Source: Omphiscola glabra (Eukaryota; Mollusca; Gastropoda; Lymnaeidae). Taken from it: a stretch of DNA of 64,000 bases. Positions 37,736-49,300 of this stretch are shown here, piece after piece. The translations under genes and the position numbers were made by a program. Each line of letters begins with the position of its first letter. The first letter of the stretch is position 1. The notes below the pieces were generated by a model that saw only the letters and a program-made list of their open reading frames with translations, ran no database searches and had not been told where the DNA came from. The DNA lies in assembly GCA_964017045.1 (NCBI GenBank), contig OZ024796.1:18561510-18625509 (forward strand), read 5' to 3'.

Positions 37736-38713
37736 TTTTTTACTGTTAAATAAAAAAAGATCAATGGTTTTATGAAGCTAAATGATGGATAATTAGAGTG
37801 AGTTGATAAGGAGGATGGAGAGATAAAGAAAATAGGATGTGTAATGGAATGGAGTCTGGAGAGCTAGACGGTGAAGAAAGAAGATGGAATATCTGGAGGA
37901 TTTTCCGTCATCGTCGCTAAAAAAAAAGTGCCGGCAACACGAAACATTGGTCTTTTTATTTCTTCCATTTTCTTCATCTGTTAACAAGCCCCCCAGTTCT
38001 TATCACCAGACGAGTATACTAAGATACCCCCCCCCCAAACATCCTGACTTTTGATGTGGGGGAAGGGGGGTAGAATTAGTTATTTTACTGACCTCTCTGC
38101 ATAGTACGGCTTATCAACCAACGCCTTGGAGTCAGACAGGTGGCTGGTCATATACCTGGTACTTATGAAACGAAGGCCTCCCACGTTGTTGACTTGGGCA
38201 AGACTACAATTGTTTTATATTTATATTTATTTTTATTTGGGGGGGGGGGGTTGTTTGATTTCAAAGCTTATTGACTGTACTGCTAGACTGTGCTGTTAAT
38301 ATCCCATTATAAGGAACTGGAGAGTTTAGCTGCTTTCAGTTGTCAAATAGAATGGAGACTGTGAAAGGATTAATGTATTTATTATTATTATTATTTGTAA
38401 ACGTTTTTCATCATATGGGGGGGGGGGGGTCATGCTGATATCGACGAAGTCATTTTGATACACTACAAAATCTAAGACAATAAAATTTTCGTTTTATGTC
38501 AGAAAGACAATTAAGTAAGCTCTGCATAAAACATGTCACGAAAAAATGTGTATTATGTCATGTCATTCATCAGTCGCGCGACATTAAACGTCCAGCAGGG
38601 CGCCATAGAGCCACCCCTGAATTAGAAAACATAGATGTGTCGAAAGTTTAGAATTTTAGAACCGTGCATTGTAACAGTGATGGCATCTGATTCACTAGAC
38701 TTCAGAATCTAAC
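37736..38713. other. AT-rich DNA, nothing recognised
   Basis: Contains 12-13 bp G runs near 38239 and 38417. No gene is supported. Confidence 0.5.
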
Positions 38714-38846
38714 GATGATTTCATAGTGACTTCCATATGATTTCATAGTGACTTCCATATGATTTCATAGTGACTTCCATATGATTTCATAGTGACTTCC
38801 ATGTGATTTCATAGTGACCTCCATGTGATTTCATAGTGACTTCCAT
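38714..38846. repeat. 22-bp minisatellite, 6 units
   Basis: Six units of 'atgatttcatagtgacttcc' plus 'at', nearly identical. Confidence 0.95.
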
Positions 38847-39947
38847 TGTTACACTCCTGAACAACAGCTTCAGTGCCGTCAAGACAGGAACGCAACAGAT
38901 TGTTAAACAACCCGCCCCCGTGTGGAGGGGGGTTGGAGAGCGGAGAGACAGGTTTAGAGTGATATGTGTATAAAAATGTCACTTCTCAAGAACGACAGGT
39001 GGGGAGAAATTCGTTATGTACCAGTCAACCTTCGCAGGGTGAAAGCCGAGATAATACGCTTTTTAAAAATGCTTTTTAAATTTTATTATTATTTCTTTTT
39101 TATAGTCGTGTGTCAGTAAATGTTGCCATTTCGTTGAATTCTTTATCGTGTATCGCAACAACTTAATATATACAAAGTAACAGTGACCTCAATATGCCCT
39201 GGCTCCACAACAGATGTTTCAAAAACAATACAACAATCGCTTTAGGAGTATCGACGAACATCAACTTATTATAGAATGAAGATTACAGATTAAATATCTG
39301 GAAATTTAGCAGAAAAATTGTAACCTTTATTTATGTATTTAAACGTGTGTGTGTGTGGGGGGGGGGGGGGGTTCTGAACTTGAACGAGTCTCATACGCTT
39401 TAATTCCTTGAACGTCTAACTATTGTGGGTGAAATGCCTTTCAAAGTCATTATGTAGTGCTTGTGATTGTTGAAGGTGCCACGGCTGATGGTAACACATT
39501 TGTGACAGCATCTTGTTGACCATAACATTATTTAGTAATCCCAACGCAGCAAGCCAAATACACATAGCAGCATGAATGATTTAACTGGTGCTACTAATGA
39601 TAAGAATTTAACAACATATTCATAGGATTAAAATGTTGGCACCTTGAGATCAGAAAGCGTCGACCTGCCTTGTGTCAAGAGGGAAAAAATGTCACAGGGA
39701 AAAAATGTCACAGAAAAAACGTATTACTAGCTGTAATTTTATTTGTATGTCCATAGAAATGTTAATTATAGGATAAATACAGTAATTGGAAGCAAGAGAC
39801 GGCGCATAGGGACGTGGTTTGATTATCACTTTGCGTTCAATATATAGATATATACAATCATTTCATACTATGATTAATTCATAATTAGTTACGTTCTTAA
39901 GTTAAAAAGATAAATCATGGGCTGATCCACTGTTCCCCATGTTGTAA
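38847..39947. other. AT-rich DNA
   Basis: A (GT)n/G run lies at about 39347-39371 and a short duplicated 'gggaaaaaatgtcacag' at about 39680-39715. A 44-bp direct repeat, 'aaaagataaatcatgggctg', leads into the LINE relic. Confidence 0.5.
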
Positions 39948-40202
39948 AAGATAAATCATGGGCTGGTCCACTGCTCCAGCATTAAACGGAAACTCATCCT
40001 TGTCACCCCTAGTCAGCGATGCCATGACAGGCAGTTCCGGCTCATAAAAGCAAGAACGCAGTTCAGTAGCTCCTCATTCCTGCGAGAGACAATCAGTGAC
40101 TGGAACAAGATTCCAAAAGGAACAGTTGAGGCGAAAACACTTGACACATTTGCGTCTATTGCCCCAGGCCTTACAACCCCCAGTTCAGGATACCCTCGCT
40201 GA
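39948..40202 (+). pseudogene. LINE reverse-transcriptase C-terminal relic
   Basis: An open frame of about 84 codons ends at TGA 40200. From about residue 15 it reads like the last part of a non-LTR retrotransposon ORF2: 'SQRCHDRQFRLIKARTQ', a run of Ser, 'FLRETISDWNKIPKGTV', then 'EAKTLDTF'. The 'R.I.(D/E)WN.(L/I)P..V..A.(S/T)(L/V)D.F' pattern is characteristic of CR1/L2/RTE/Jockey-type elements. The core catalytic domain is absent, so this is a 5'-truncated copy, as is usual for LINEs. A likely 3' UTR with 'agacatagaaggagaagaag' continues to about 40400. The frame of the overlapping 102-codon ORF is a shadow. Confidence 0.75.
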
Positions 40203-41394
40203 GGAGCACTTGCAATCAGTGAAGTATCCTCAGATCAGACAGGCACAGGAACATTGCAAATCCCTCTACATACATATGAGCCAGAATGATCAATACATTG
40301 ATCGTGGGCCCTTAAGACATAGAAGGAGAAGAAGCAGACACATTGATTTTTTGTTCCTAGCAAAACTTTTGACCTTTCTTTTTCCTGTGATATGTCTCCG
40401 CTGACGGCTCACCAACTTTTCATGGTCACGGCCAGAGTCATGCTCTAAACACTAATGTAATGAATATTATAACGAGGTGAGCATAATGTCAAATCATATG
40501 TGGATTTTCAGTAAACAATATAATTTTATTTCCGCCAGACGACAAAACAGCGAGAGAACCCTGCTGATGTAGTTCATGAACACGCACAGCCATTGTGATG
40601 GATCATTGCAGTCGTCAAGCCCTGGATATGCTTGCTGGTCTAGATCGGTAGACCGAATTATAGTCTAGAAATTCGAGCAAATTTAAATGAACATAATATT
40701 TTCTTTAAAAATTGTAACTTTTGATTTTTAAAAAAAAAAAGTTTTTTAAAAAAATAAACGTTGAAAGAATATCCCATATACTTTGGTCACCATTTGATTT
40801 TCCTCCATAATATTTTGTGATTGTTAATAACAATAATTTAAACAATTTTTATATTTATTTTTCTTGAAATTGAATGTTATTTTGCTCTACACTGTTATCC
40901 AGCTGAACGCGATAAGGACATCGCTGGTAGTTTCACCTCAGAGCCACCTGTCTCTTGGCAGTCATATACCATTTCGTGAGATAACCACGAACGTTTTGAG
41001 CTTAATTTAGAAACCAACTCCACGAACTCTATCAAGGAATTAATCGTTTGTTCACCCCAAATCTGCCCCCCCTCCCTTTTTTTTTCCAACCCCGTTAGTC
41101 ACTTAAAAATATTTAGTTTGTTTACCCTAAGCTACCCAAGTTAGTACCTATAAAATGTCACCATTACCATGACATAAAAAAAAACAAAAACTCTTAAGAT
41201 AACACATTCAGGTTAACGGCAATATCTCGTGTGAAATAGAAGCAAGGAAAAGTCATTAATACGAACAAGTTCACAACAACTCATGCATTCAAGAACTCTG
41301 ATGTACAACAGAAATTGTTCGAATTAATAAATATCTTTAAATGGCTTTAACGCTCAATATATCTATAAAGTGCTAATTTATATATGTATCAATT
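40203..41394. other. LINE 3' region, then AT-rich DNA
   Basis: The first 150-200 bases are probably LINE 3' UTR. The rest is AT-rich unique sequence with no supported gene. Confidence 0.45.
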
Positions 41395-42082
41395 ACTCTG
41401 GGAAGGATGTGCCGTGGCATTCTGGGAAGGATGTGCCGTGGCATTCTGGGAAGGATGTGCCGTGACATTCTGGGAAGGATGTGCCGTGGCATTCTGGGAA
41501 GGATGTGCCGTGGCCTTCTGGGAAGGATGAGCCGTGGCATTCTGGGAAGGATGTGTCATGGCATTCTGGGAAGGATGTGCCGTGGCATTCTGGGAAGGAT
41601 GAGCCGTGGCATTCTGGGAAGGATGAGCCGTGGCATTCTGGGAAGGATGAGCCGTGGCATTCTGGGTAGGATGTGCCGTGGCATTCTGCGAAGGATGTGC
41701 CGTGGCATTCTGTGAAGGATGTGCCGTGGCATTCTGGGAAGGATGTGCCGTGACATTCTGGGAAGGATGAGCCGTGGCATTCTGGGAAGGATGTGCCGTG
41801 GCATTCTGGGAAGGATGTGCCGTGGCATTCTGGGAAGGATGAGCCGTGGCATTCTGGGAAGGATGTGCCATGGCATTCTGGGAAGGATGTGCCGTGGCAT
41901 TCTGGGAAGGATGTGCCGTGGCATTCTGGGAAGGATGAGCCGTGGCATTCTGGGTAGGATGTGCCGTGGCATTCTGCGAAGGATGTGCCGTGGCATTCTG
42001 GGAAGGATGTGCCGTGGCATTCTGGGAAGGTTGAGCCTTGGCATTTTTGGAAGGATTAGCAGTGGCATTCTGGGAAGGATGT
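41395..42082. repeat. 24-bp minisatellite, about 28 units
   Basis: Units of 24 bp, 'ggaaggatgtgccgtggcat' plus 'tctg'. Variants at 'gtgcc' or 'gagcc' and 'ggaagg' or 'ggtagg' define a block of about ten units that appears twice (about 41520-41690 and 41830-41990), so part of the array was duplicated as a block. The period is divisible by three and the unit has no stop in several frames, which creates the longest frames in the window, including 246 codons on minus. Confidence 0.95.
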
Positions 42083-42264
42083 ACAATGAATTTAAAAAAA
42101 TGGTTGCGGAGCAGTGGTATGGAGAACAAAAATGAATCTCACTCTGACCTTATGGTTAGTTGTTATTCCTTTACTACAATATCTTCAACAGATATAGACC
42201 AAAATGACATTTTCCCCTTGACATAATTACATGGGTTGCTCTAACCGTCTGAACAACAGTCGGA

Positions 42265-42391
42265 TAATCCAATTATATATGTATAAAACAAATCCAATTA
42301 TATATGTATAAAACAAATCCAATGATATTTGTATACAACAAATCCAATTATATATGTATAAAACAAATCCAATTATATATGTATAAAACAA
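42265..42391. repeat. 25-bp minisatellite, 5 units
   Basis: Five units of 'aaatccaattatatatgtat' plus 'aaaac'. Confidence 0.95.
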
Positions 42392-43147
42392 CTTCGGTTA
42401 TAAACACTGATGCTGTTTTTTTGGTTTTTTTTACGATTAAAGTTGCAAAATATACGCGTTAATTTAATTACAGTTTTTGTTTATTTCTTTGATGTATGGG
42501 CAGTTGATATGGAAAGCTCCGACAATTTCAGGAAAGTTTTCACATATTTTGTACCAACTTCAAATAGCAGGCCAAAAAAAAGACAAGTTCTCCGCAATGA
42601 AAACAAGCTTGCCAACCAGATATAAAATCTTTATAAACGGCGATATGAAACGAAATATTTTTTTTTTAAATCTTAGTTTATTTTATCAGCCGTCTGGGAA
42701 GCGAGAGTAATAATAAACACCACTTAAACACAAACATACTCGCCGATCATCTCGCGTGAACTCACTCAGTAAAAAACAATAACACACACACAAACAATAA
42801 ACACAAACCAACAAGCAAAACAAAGCCATTGAAAAGTTTTCGTTTTGCGTTGAAAAAAAAAGAAAAAAAAGGGTTTAGACTTCAATAGGTTAATCAGGGT
42901 GAGTTAATATGCCCAACTGGGGCAAACCTTGCACGCTGTAACCTATTATTATAACTAAGCTATCTATTGGGACAGCAGAAACGACATAAAATAGGTTACA
43001 AAAGTCTATTATGAAATGAAAAAAAAAAGATGTAAATTAACAAAGTTATAACTTAATCGAGGGCCTATTGATTCGAGAATGGTATTTTTTCCTTTAAATT
43101 TTAAGACATCGCAATTTCTAGACACTAAAAGTCTATTTTAATTATTG
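42392..43147. other. AT-rich DNA, nothing recognised
   Basis: Short frames near 42410-42710 overlap each other on plus and carry no motif. No gene is called. Confidence 0.45.
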
Positions 43148-43276
43148 TAACATCTATAATATCTATAACATCTATAATATCTATAACATCTATAATATCT
43201 ATAACATCTATAATATCTATAACATCTATAACGTCTATATTATCTATAACATCTATAATATCTATAACATCTATAT
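43148..43276. repeat. 18-bp minisatellite, 7 units
   Basis: 'catctataatatctataa' repeated about seven times with one 'cgtctatatt' variant. Confidence 0.95.
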
Positions 43277-43353
43277 CGTTATCAAGAATAAAATGAGCCC
43301 TAGATTCCGTTACATCTTCATTTCTGTTCTCTCCCCGAAGAAAAAGTCAATTG

Positions 43354-43797
43354 CAGCGATTCTCAATCTGTGGGTCGCAACACCTGTTTGTGTCACTTGA
43401 AATAATGTCAGGAAAGAGTCGCTTATGATTTTGATAATTTTTTTGTGTGAAAAAAATTTGCATTTTTATCTAATGTGTACCAGATTTTATGTTAAACATA
43501 CTTGTAAAACTTGCTTGCTATCAAGTCTGTATACAGACGTAGACTTAGTTTGCAGAAGATGATTAACGTGGTGCCCTTGTGAAGACATCTCGGAGAGTTT
43601 CTGCTAAAGAAAGAAAGAAGCAAGCAGAAACTTCCCACCGAAGCGCTTTTACAAAGGTTGCGCAGATTGCCCTTAACTTTATGACATGGTTAGAATCCTA
43701 GAAATTTTTTATTTCTTTTAAAGCAAATGCCTTAAATTTGGTAGTTTCCACTGACATTATCAAGGGGCCATGGCGCTGAAAAGGTTGGGAACCGCTA
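43354..43797 (+). mobile_element. SPIN-like hAT element, 444 bp
   Basis: Ends 'cagcgattctcaatc' and 'ggttgggaaccgcta' are inverted repeats of the SPIN type, and the left end continues 'tgtgggtcgcaacacc'. Flanks 'gtcaattg' and 'gtttattg' agree at 6 of 8 positions. It is longer than the 187-189 bp copies. Its internal segment (about 43576-43690) reads, in one frame with an upstream stop, 'GALVKTSRRVSAKERKKQ' then 'AETSH', resembling the extreme C-terminus of Charlie-type hAT transposases. It is probably an internal-deletion derivative that kept the end of the transposase gene. Confidence 0.75.
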
Positions 43798-43964
43798 GTT
43801 TATTGATTACCAATGTGAAGGTTTAATCAATGAAATATAAAGTTCCTAATGTCTATTCGATTTTTTAAACATTATCAATTATTTTTTTTGGATGGAACAA
43901 AAAAAAAAATAAGGCAACAAAAACGGGGACAAAAGATCTACAACAGCTGGGAATTCAAGCATAA

Positions 43965-44162
43965 AAAAGAAAATTATCAGTTAGGTCTGAGTGGAAGGAA
44001 GTGGTGTGGCGGCCAACGCCCTACATAGGTTGTAGTGCAACAGGGATGGATGGAAGGTCTGAGTGGCAGGATGTAGTGAGAGGGGCCAGAACTCTATACA
44101 TGGGCTGTAATGACACAAGAATGGATGGAAGGAGACAAAAGCATAGGATGGAGAGAAAATAA
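43965..44162 (+). pseudogene. Possible LINE ORF2 C-terminal relic, duplicated
   Basis: A 65-codon open frame ending at TAA 44160 contains two tandem copies of a 24-25 residue unit, each starting 'RSEW(K/Q)(E/D)VV' and ending 'GMDG' or 'RMDG'. An 'R(S/D)xWxxxV' block near the end of the protein is seen in several invertebrate LINE reverse transcriptases, so a LINE tail with an internal 72-75 bp duplication is the best guess. Chance cannot be excluded. It starts about 170 bp right of the 43354 hAT element. Confidence 0.35.
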
Positions 44163-45317
44163 AACAGTCTAAGTAGACCGAAGCTTGAATTCAGACATAT
44201 CAACACACATTGCGACTAACAGTCTTTACAGCGGACAAAATATGTTCATGGATGAAAAAAAAAATTAAAATTAAATGGAGCACAGAAAATATGTATCTGG
44301 TATAATTAGAGCAGCTATCTGAAACTTTTACCCAAAGAGTCAAAGTCAAGTGATCTAAGTCTCAAATGTTTCGCACCCAACGTTCTGGTTATCTCCCAGA
44401 GACAAAATATACAAGCTTCTGCGTTTATTTTCGGCAGTGGTGAGATTCTAGCAGGTAGGTCTTCCCCTGACAGGACCCGTTCGGTTGCGTGGGGGGGGGG
44501 GGGGGAGGAAGTAAATAAATGTTACGCCACGTTACACCCCGTTGCCTTGGTGTTGTTAATTGGTGCAATTTCCAGCTCGGCCGTTAATCTCTGGGGGCCT
44601 GTGAGAGTCGGGTGGGTTTATATCTAATCACTTGTTAGACTTATTTATGCACAAACAATAACATGTCACTTTTGTGGCATATATTTTTAACGTTTATTTA
44701 TTTGTTGTTTTTTTTTAAACCGGATAATTCGGTTCGGTATGTGACTAGCTCGAACTGTGAGTCGTTTGACCTTTAAATTTAGAATAGTTTTTTTAAAAAC
44801 TATATAATGTTTATAATTTATATTTGTATTTAATTTATCCCCAGTAGCGATTCGGCTTGTACCAATCCAGCCTATGACCTATGGGCGGTGAGAACGGTGA
44901 GTCTGGTTAATGTGCCTTCCTGGAGGCAGAGCCCAATACTAAAATCAGCATTAAATTCGAGCAAGTTTATCGGTTGCTGAGCGCACAATCCTGAGCTCTC
45001 GGACAAACACATTTTTCAAAAAAAAACTCTCTATCCAAATAAAACTAAATTTTCTGATTGCTGACTTGCTTTTTATATAAATCCCAAAACTTTTCCGCCA
45101 TTTATCTTCCTGACTCTTTAAACTTTGATATGCTTTGCTGTGCTAATCGGCAGCATTGAATCAGATTTTTCCATTCAAATACCATAGTGCTAGCCAAGGC
45201 TAGACTGCGTGACGAGGCAAGCTGTGCAAATAAAACCATTCATATTTTATATCGGATTCAATTGAAATTAAATATGGACTGGATTTTGTTTTAAAACAAT
45301 AAAATAAGCACTACACA
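44163..45317. other. AT-rich DNA, nothing recognised
   Basis: A 15-G run lies at 44491-44505. No gene supported. Confidence 0.5.
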
Positions 45318-45542
45318 ATGCAAACATTTCTGACTCAACAAAACAGAGTCAACTTCCAACTTCAGCAAAGTTCCAATGATAAATACGATGTAATAAACTC
45401 TTTAAAAACATCAAGGGGAAAAAACCGCATTACGCTTAAATATGAGCCGGACGTATCAGTGGCCTTAATCCGTTTCATCCGAGGTACATACCCATTCTCA
45501 CGACTCACAAACACGAGGAAAGCCGACACAACTACAATCTAG
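45318..45542 (+). CDS. Small ATG-led ORF, unknown
   Basis: An ATG-to-TAG frame of 74 codons (beginning MQTFLTQQNRVNF), hydrophilic, rich in Asn, Lys and Thr, with no signal peptide or membrane segment. No family, promoter or polyadenylation signal is visible. In a window with this many chance frames it is weak evidence for a gene. Confidence 0.12.
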   Translation: MQTFLTQQNRVNFQLQQSSNDKYDVINSLKTSRGKNRITLKYEPDVSVALIRFIRGTYPFSRLTNTRKADTTTI

Positions 45543-45948
45543 ATTGTCCAGATTGGTGTCTAAATAAAACCCGCAAAGTCTATCCGTTGTGCATTCCCGA
45601 GATTCCAGAAAGCAGCAGTTTATCAGTCCACCCTCGGAATACAGGCGATGCTGTGACAAGAACCCTCCATTAGCCTGGGAGTGTGATTATGGTAGAGTGG
45701 AGGGTCATGGGAAGTTTTTTTTTTTTTTCCCCAGTGAAATAATATAGGTAAGGCGCCTTGGCAATCCAGTGGTCCTCACAGATACACGCTTAAAATAAAT
45801 AGTATCATTATAAGTTCTAGAAAATGTTTATGACAATGAGTTATTTCCCTGCAACTAGTTATTCTAAAATAGTGAAAATGAATTGGTTGTAAAGGAAGAA
45901 ATGAATAAGGGTTTTGGGAGCATAATGAGACACACAAAAAAAAAGATC

Positions 45949-46095
45949 TTCCTTATGCTGCGACTCTTGAATGCAGTCCCTCGTGTTGTGGTGACAACCG
46001 CATACAACAATTTTCATTGCTACTTCATAAATATGTGTTTTACAATGGTCTCAGGTGACGCCAGTGTCAGGGTCGTTCGACCCCCAATGGGGTCA
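45949..46095 (-). mobile_element. SPIN-like hAT fragment
   Basis: Plus-strand order 'gtgttgtggtgac', 'tttcattgctacttcataaa', 'cagggtcgttcgaccccc', 'aatggggtc' matches the copy at 55947-56133 in the same orientation. Both terminal inverted repeats are missing, so it is immobile and older. Confidence 0.7.
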
Positions 46096-46451
46096 ACAAA
46101 TATATTTTTGTGTAGTAGCTAAAGGAGATTCCCCGAACCTGGTGCAAATTGTCAGAATCTCAAGCTTCCCGCTGATATAAAAGTTACAAAAATATCACCC
46201 CTTACCCCGGGCCCACAATCAGTTACGCCACCGCCGGTCTCTTACCTCTAAGCGTGATCAGTCATCATTAACCTGGCATTAAGAAGATGAATGCCAAGTG
46301 TTACATTTAGCTATTCGCTGGAGCGAGTACTTTGCGGGCATGCTTAGGTCGTATTTTAATCTTTTAAAAAAAAAATTGCATGGGACGCTCTTACTCTGAT
46401 GTAAGTGTCAATGCAAGAGACACGCACAGCCACGCACTGATGCACAACAAT
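46096..46451. other. Unique DNA, nothing recognised
   Basis: No array or transposon end seen. Confidence 0.5.
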
Positions 46452-46660
46452 GCCGGACGGAGAGGCATGTCGGATGTAGACCCATATCAGATGTAGAGCC
46501 ATGTCAGATGTAGAGCCATGTCAGATGTAGAGCCATGTCAGATGTAGAGCCATATCAGATGTAGAGCCATGTCAGATGTAGAGCCATGTCAGATGTAGAG
46601 CCATGTCAGATGTAGAGCCATGTCAGTTGTACAGCAATGCCAGATGGAGTGCAATGTACA
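46452..46660. repeat. 17-bp minisatellite, about 11 units
   Basis: 'gtcagatgtagagccat' repeated about 11 times, decaying at both ends. Confidence 0.95.
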
Positions 46661-47800
46661 GCCATCTAACACAATTTTCAATGGAAGGCTTTTTTTAACG
46701 TTATCGCGGCGATGAACAACATTAAAAAAAAAAAAATCACGACAGTTTCATAAGAATTACGTTGTAAGATTAGGGGGATAATTCCGATACTGATTATAAC
46801 CTGGGTGGCGACGCCAACATTTTTGGAGCTGTTAGAGAATATTTATAGTTGAGAAATAAGGACATAATAGCTCGCTGGACTATCTGAAGGAACTAAAGGC
46901 TATCAGTGTACAAAAGTTTGTTCTGAATGCAAATCGGTGGGGAAATATATGTACATATTGTTATGTAGACGACACGTTTACGTCATCTTTCCCCGTGAAT
47001 GAACTTGAGCTGACCCCAAGTTTCGACAGCGCGTTTCGATGTGGCGAATTAAAAATAGTCTCGCTTGACCTTAAGCTTACAAAAAAAAATAAAGTATAAA
47101 GTCTATAGCCTGTATAATCTGAGATATTTAGAAAAATCGAGACTAATCAAGCAAGGAATACAATGTGTAAGCCCTTTCTGGAAATATCTCTGAAACAGGC
47201 TATATAATTACGCCTCTAGAGAGTCTGACAGAGGAGAGATATTTTGTTATCTCGATAACGATACAGATTTGCTATACGAGAAAAAAATTTGTTTATTTAC
47301 CGTGTGTTTGTGTATGTTCCTTGTATGTTCCTTGTATGTTCCTTGTTCAACATTGTACCGGTACAATTCATCAATATACTGTAGGTCAATAGCTTTAGTT
47401 TTTTTATTTCGTTTTGATTTTGTAATTTATTATTAACTTAATAAAAGTGTTAATAGTAATGAGCCCCAGTTTAGGTATCGTTTACTTTGCTATTGTATTT
47501 ACTTTATGGTATCGTCTTTTGTTGAGTATACTGTTTGTTAACGAGCCATATAGTTAAAAAAGAGATTAAATTCTCTAATCTTACAAAGGTACGTTACAAT
47601 ACACACACACATGCACCCACACCCCCACACACATATATATATATGAAGAAAAGTTGCAGGAACATGTACTAATGGTTTATATAGATTTTTAAAATTAATT
47701 TGTTCAAATATATTTTGGATTCTCCTTTTCATTCGGCACGGAGCCAATACCTTCGCGGAATAATAGAGGCCCTCTTTTAAGGTTTGTTGGTTTAAATTAG
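46661..47800. other. AT-rich DNA
   Basis: Includes a 16-bp perfect palindrome, 'attgtaccggtacaat', at about 47351, a short 11-bp triplication 'ccttgtatgtt' (47316-47345) and an (AC)/(AT) run near 47600. No gene supported. Confidence 0.5.
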
Positions 47801-47962
47801 GAAGACATGGCTCTGGGGGGAAGACAGGGCTCTGGAGGGAAGACATGGCTCTGGGGGGGGGGAAGACATGGCTCTGAGGGGAAGACATGACTCTGGGGGG
47901 AAGACATGACTCTGGGGGGGGGAAGACATGGCTCTGGGGGGGGCGGGCGGAAGACATGGCTC
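47801..47962. repeat. G-rich minisatellite, about 18-bp units
   Basis: Units 'gaagacatggctctgg' joined by G runs of 4-9. Length differences lie in the G runs. Potential G-quadruplex on plus. Confidence 0.9.
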
Positions 47963-48015
47963 ATTTCTTTTCATATGAGATTTTTTTTTTATTTTATTGG
48001 TTAAAAAATGATTTT

Positions 48016-48200
48016 AACTTTATATGTATTCTACATCCCTCATGTCATATGTATTATACATCCCTCATGTAAAATGTATTTTACATCCCTCATGTCGTAT
48101 GTATTCTACATTCCTCATATCATATGTATTCTACATATCTCATGTCATATGCATTCTGCATCCCTCATTTCATATGTATTCTACATCCCTCATGTAATAT
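48016..48200. repeat. 25-bp minisatellite, 7 units
   Basis: Seven diverged units of 'catatgtattctacatccct' plus 'catgt'. Confidence 0.9.
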
Positions 48201-48390
48201 TTTCTTTTCGTTCGTCATGATTTAGATGTTATTCCCTGACAAAAAATATTTATTTTCTGTATTGGGACTTGGCATTAAGTAATTGGGTTGGCTGGATTCT
48301 AAATTCTACATCCAGTTTTCTCTATCCTTTCATCAAGTCCTGTTCTTCACCACGTCGACAGTTTTTCTTCACGTTTGTTGGTCAGCTTAC

Positions 48391-48504
48391 CGCCGAAATT
48401 AATCCGCGGATCGATGAAGTCCTGTATCTGAAGAGCTGTTTCGGGGTCAAACGAGGTGGTCAGTGACCTTAATTCATCGAATTCCACGTGACCTAGTTCT
48501 GTTT
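48391..48504 (-). CDS. Candidate internal exon, minus strand
   Basis: Read on minus, a 114-bp block follows a 'ggccatag' acceptor and ends 'ttcggcg|gtaagctg', a good donor. It is open throughout in one frame with phase 1 introns at both ends, so it is symmetric. The residues, from 'TELGHVEFDELRS' to 'ALQIQDFIDPRINFGG', have natural composition with mixed acidic, hydrophobic and aromatic positions and no low complexity. The pyrimidine tract is weak, which is the main doubt. I do not recognise the family. It cannot be joined directly to the 61124-61275 candidate, because that junction would create a stop. Confidence 0.33.
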
Positions 48505-48749
48505 CTATGGCCGACAATAACGGCCATTAGCATCCGCCTGCTGAATAGCCAGGGTACGCATAATTCAATCTATTTCTCCACACTGGTAATGGGCTTATTG
48601 TAACTTTAAGTTGGGGATTAATTGCCATAGAAGAGCAATAGTGGAGTTTTTATCTTTTTTAAAAAGTTTTTTTTTATATTATCATCTGATCTTCTCCAGA
48701 CTAAATGTAGTTGGTTTATACATTAAACATAGCGGAACAGTTTGTTCAT

Positions 48750-48813
48750 TCTCTCTATCTCTCCTTTCTCTTTGTCTCTGTATCTCTCCTTTTTCTTTCC
48801 CTATCTCCTCTCC

Positions 48814-48852
<39 letters not shown>

Positions 48853-48976
48853 TCATTCTATCTCATTCATTCTATTTTCCTTCTCTCTTTCTTTTCTCTG
48901 TCTTTCTCTCTCTTCTCTCTATTTCCCACCTCTCTCTCATCTCTCTACACCCCCTCTATCTCTCTTCTATCTCTAC
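48750..48976. repeat. CT-rich polypyrimidine tract
   Basis: About 225 bp of irregular 'tctctc' on plus, with an uninterrupted (TC)n run at about 48818-48849. Low complexity; the open frames across it are artefacts. Confidence 0.9.
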
Positions 48977-49189
48977 ATACACAAGTAATCATTTAAATGG
49001 TTATATCGGTAACAAATGCACTAACAAAATTACATATTTTTACCACAATATAAAACATCAAAATGCAAATAACATAAAATGTTTATCTTGCGTGGAACTT
49101 GACTCAAATTGAAAACTATTTTGAAAACTATTGGCAAAACTATTGTGAAAACTATTTTAAAAACTATTTTATAAAAATATTTTTTTTTA

Positions 49190-49300
49190 GAAACTAGAAG
49201 ACTAATGTTGTTAGGGTTGTAATCGAACCGTCGTGGCTCGGCGCCTATTCGATTCGTCTCAACAGCTGCTAGCGAAATACACGGACCAAAATTGAACACT
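49190..49300 (-). mobile_element. Possible tRNA-derived SINE, minus strand
   Basis: On minus, 'ggttcgattac' is a good pol III B box. About 42 nt upstream is 'tagcagctgttg', a poor A box, and an A-rich tail 'ctaaaaaaaaat' follows. The intervening 'ggcgccgagccacgac' has tRNA-like GC content. No second copy was found. Confidence 0.35.

Noticed and set aside
41389..42129. 246-codon minus frame as a gene
   Set aside because: It lies almost wholly in a 24-bp array, several frames on both strands are open, the start has no convincing signal peptide, and the flanks lack coding character.
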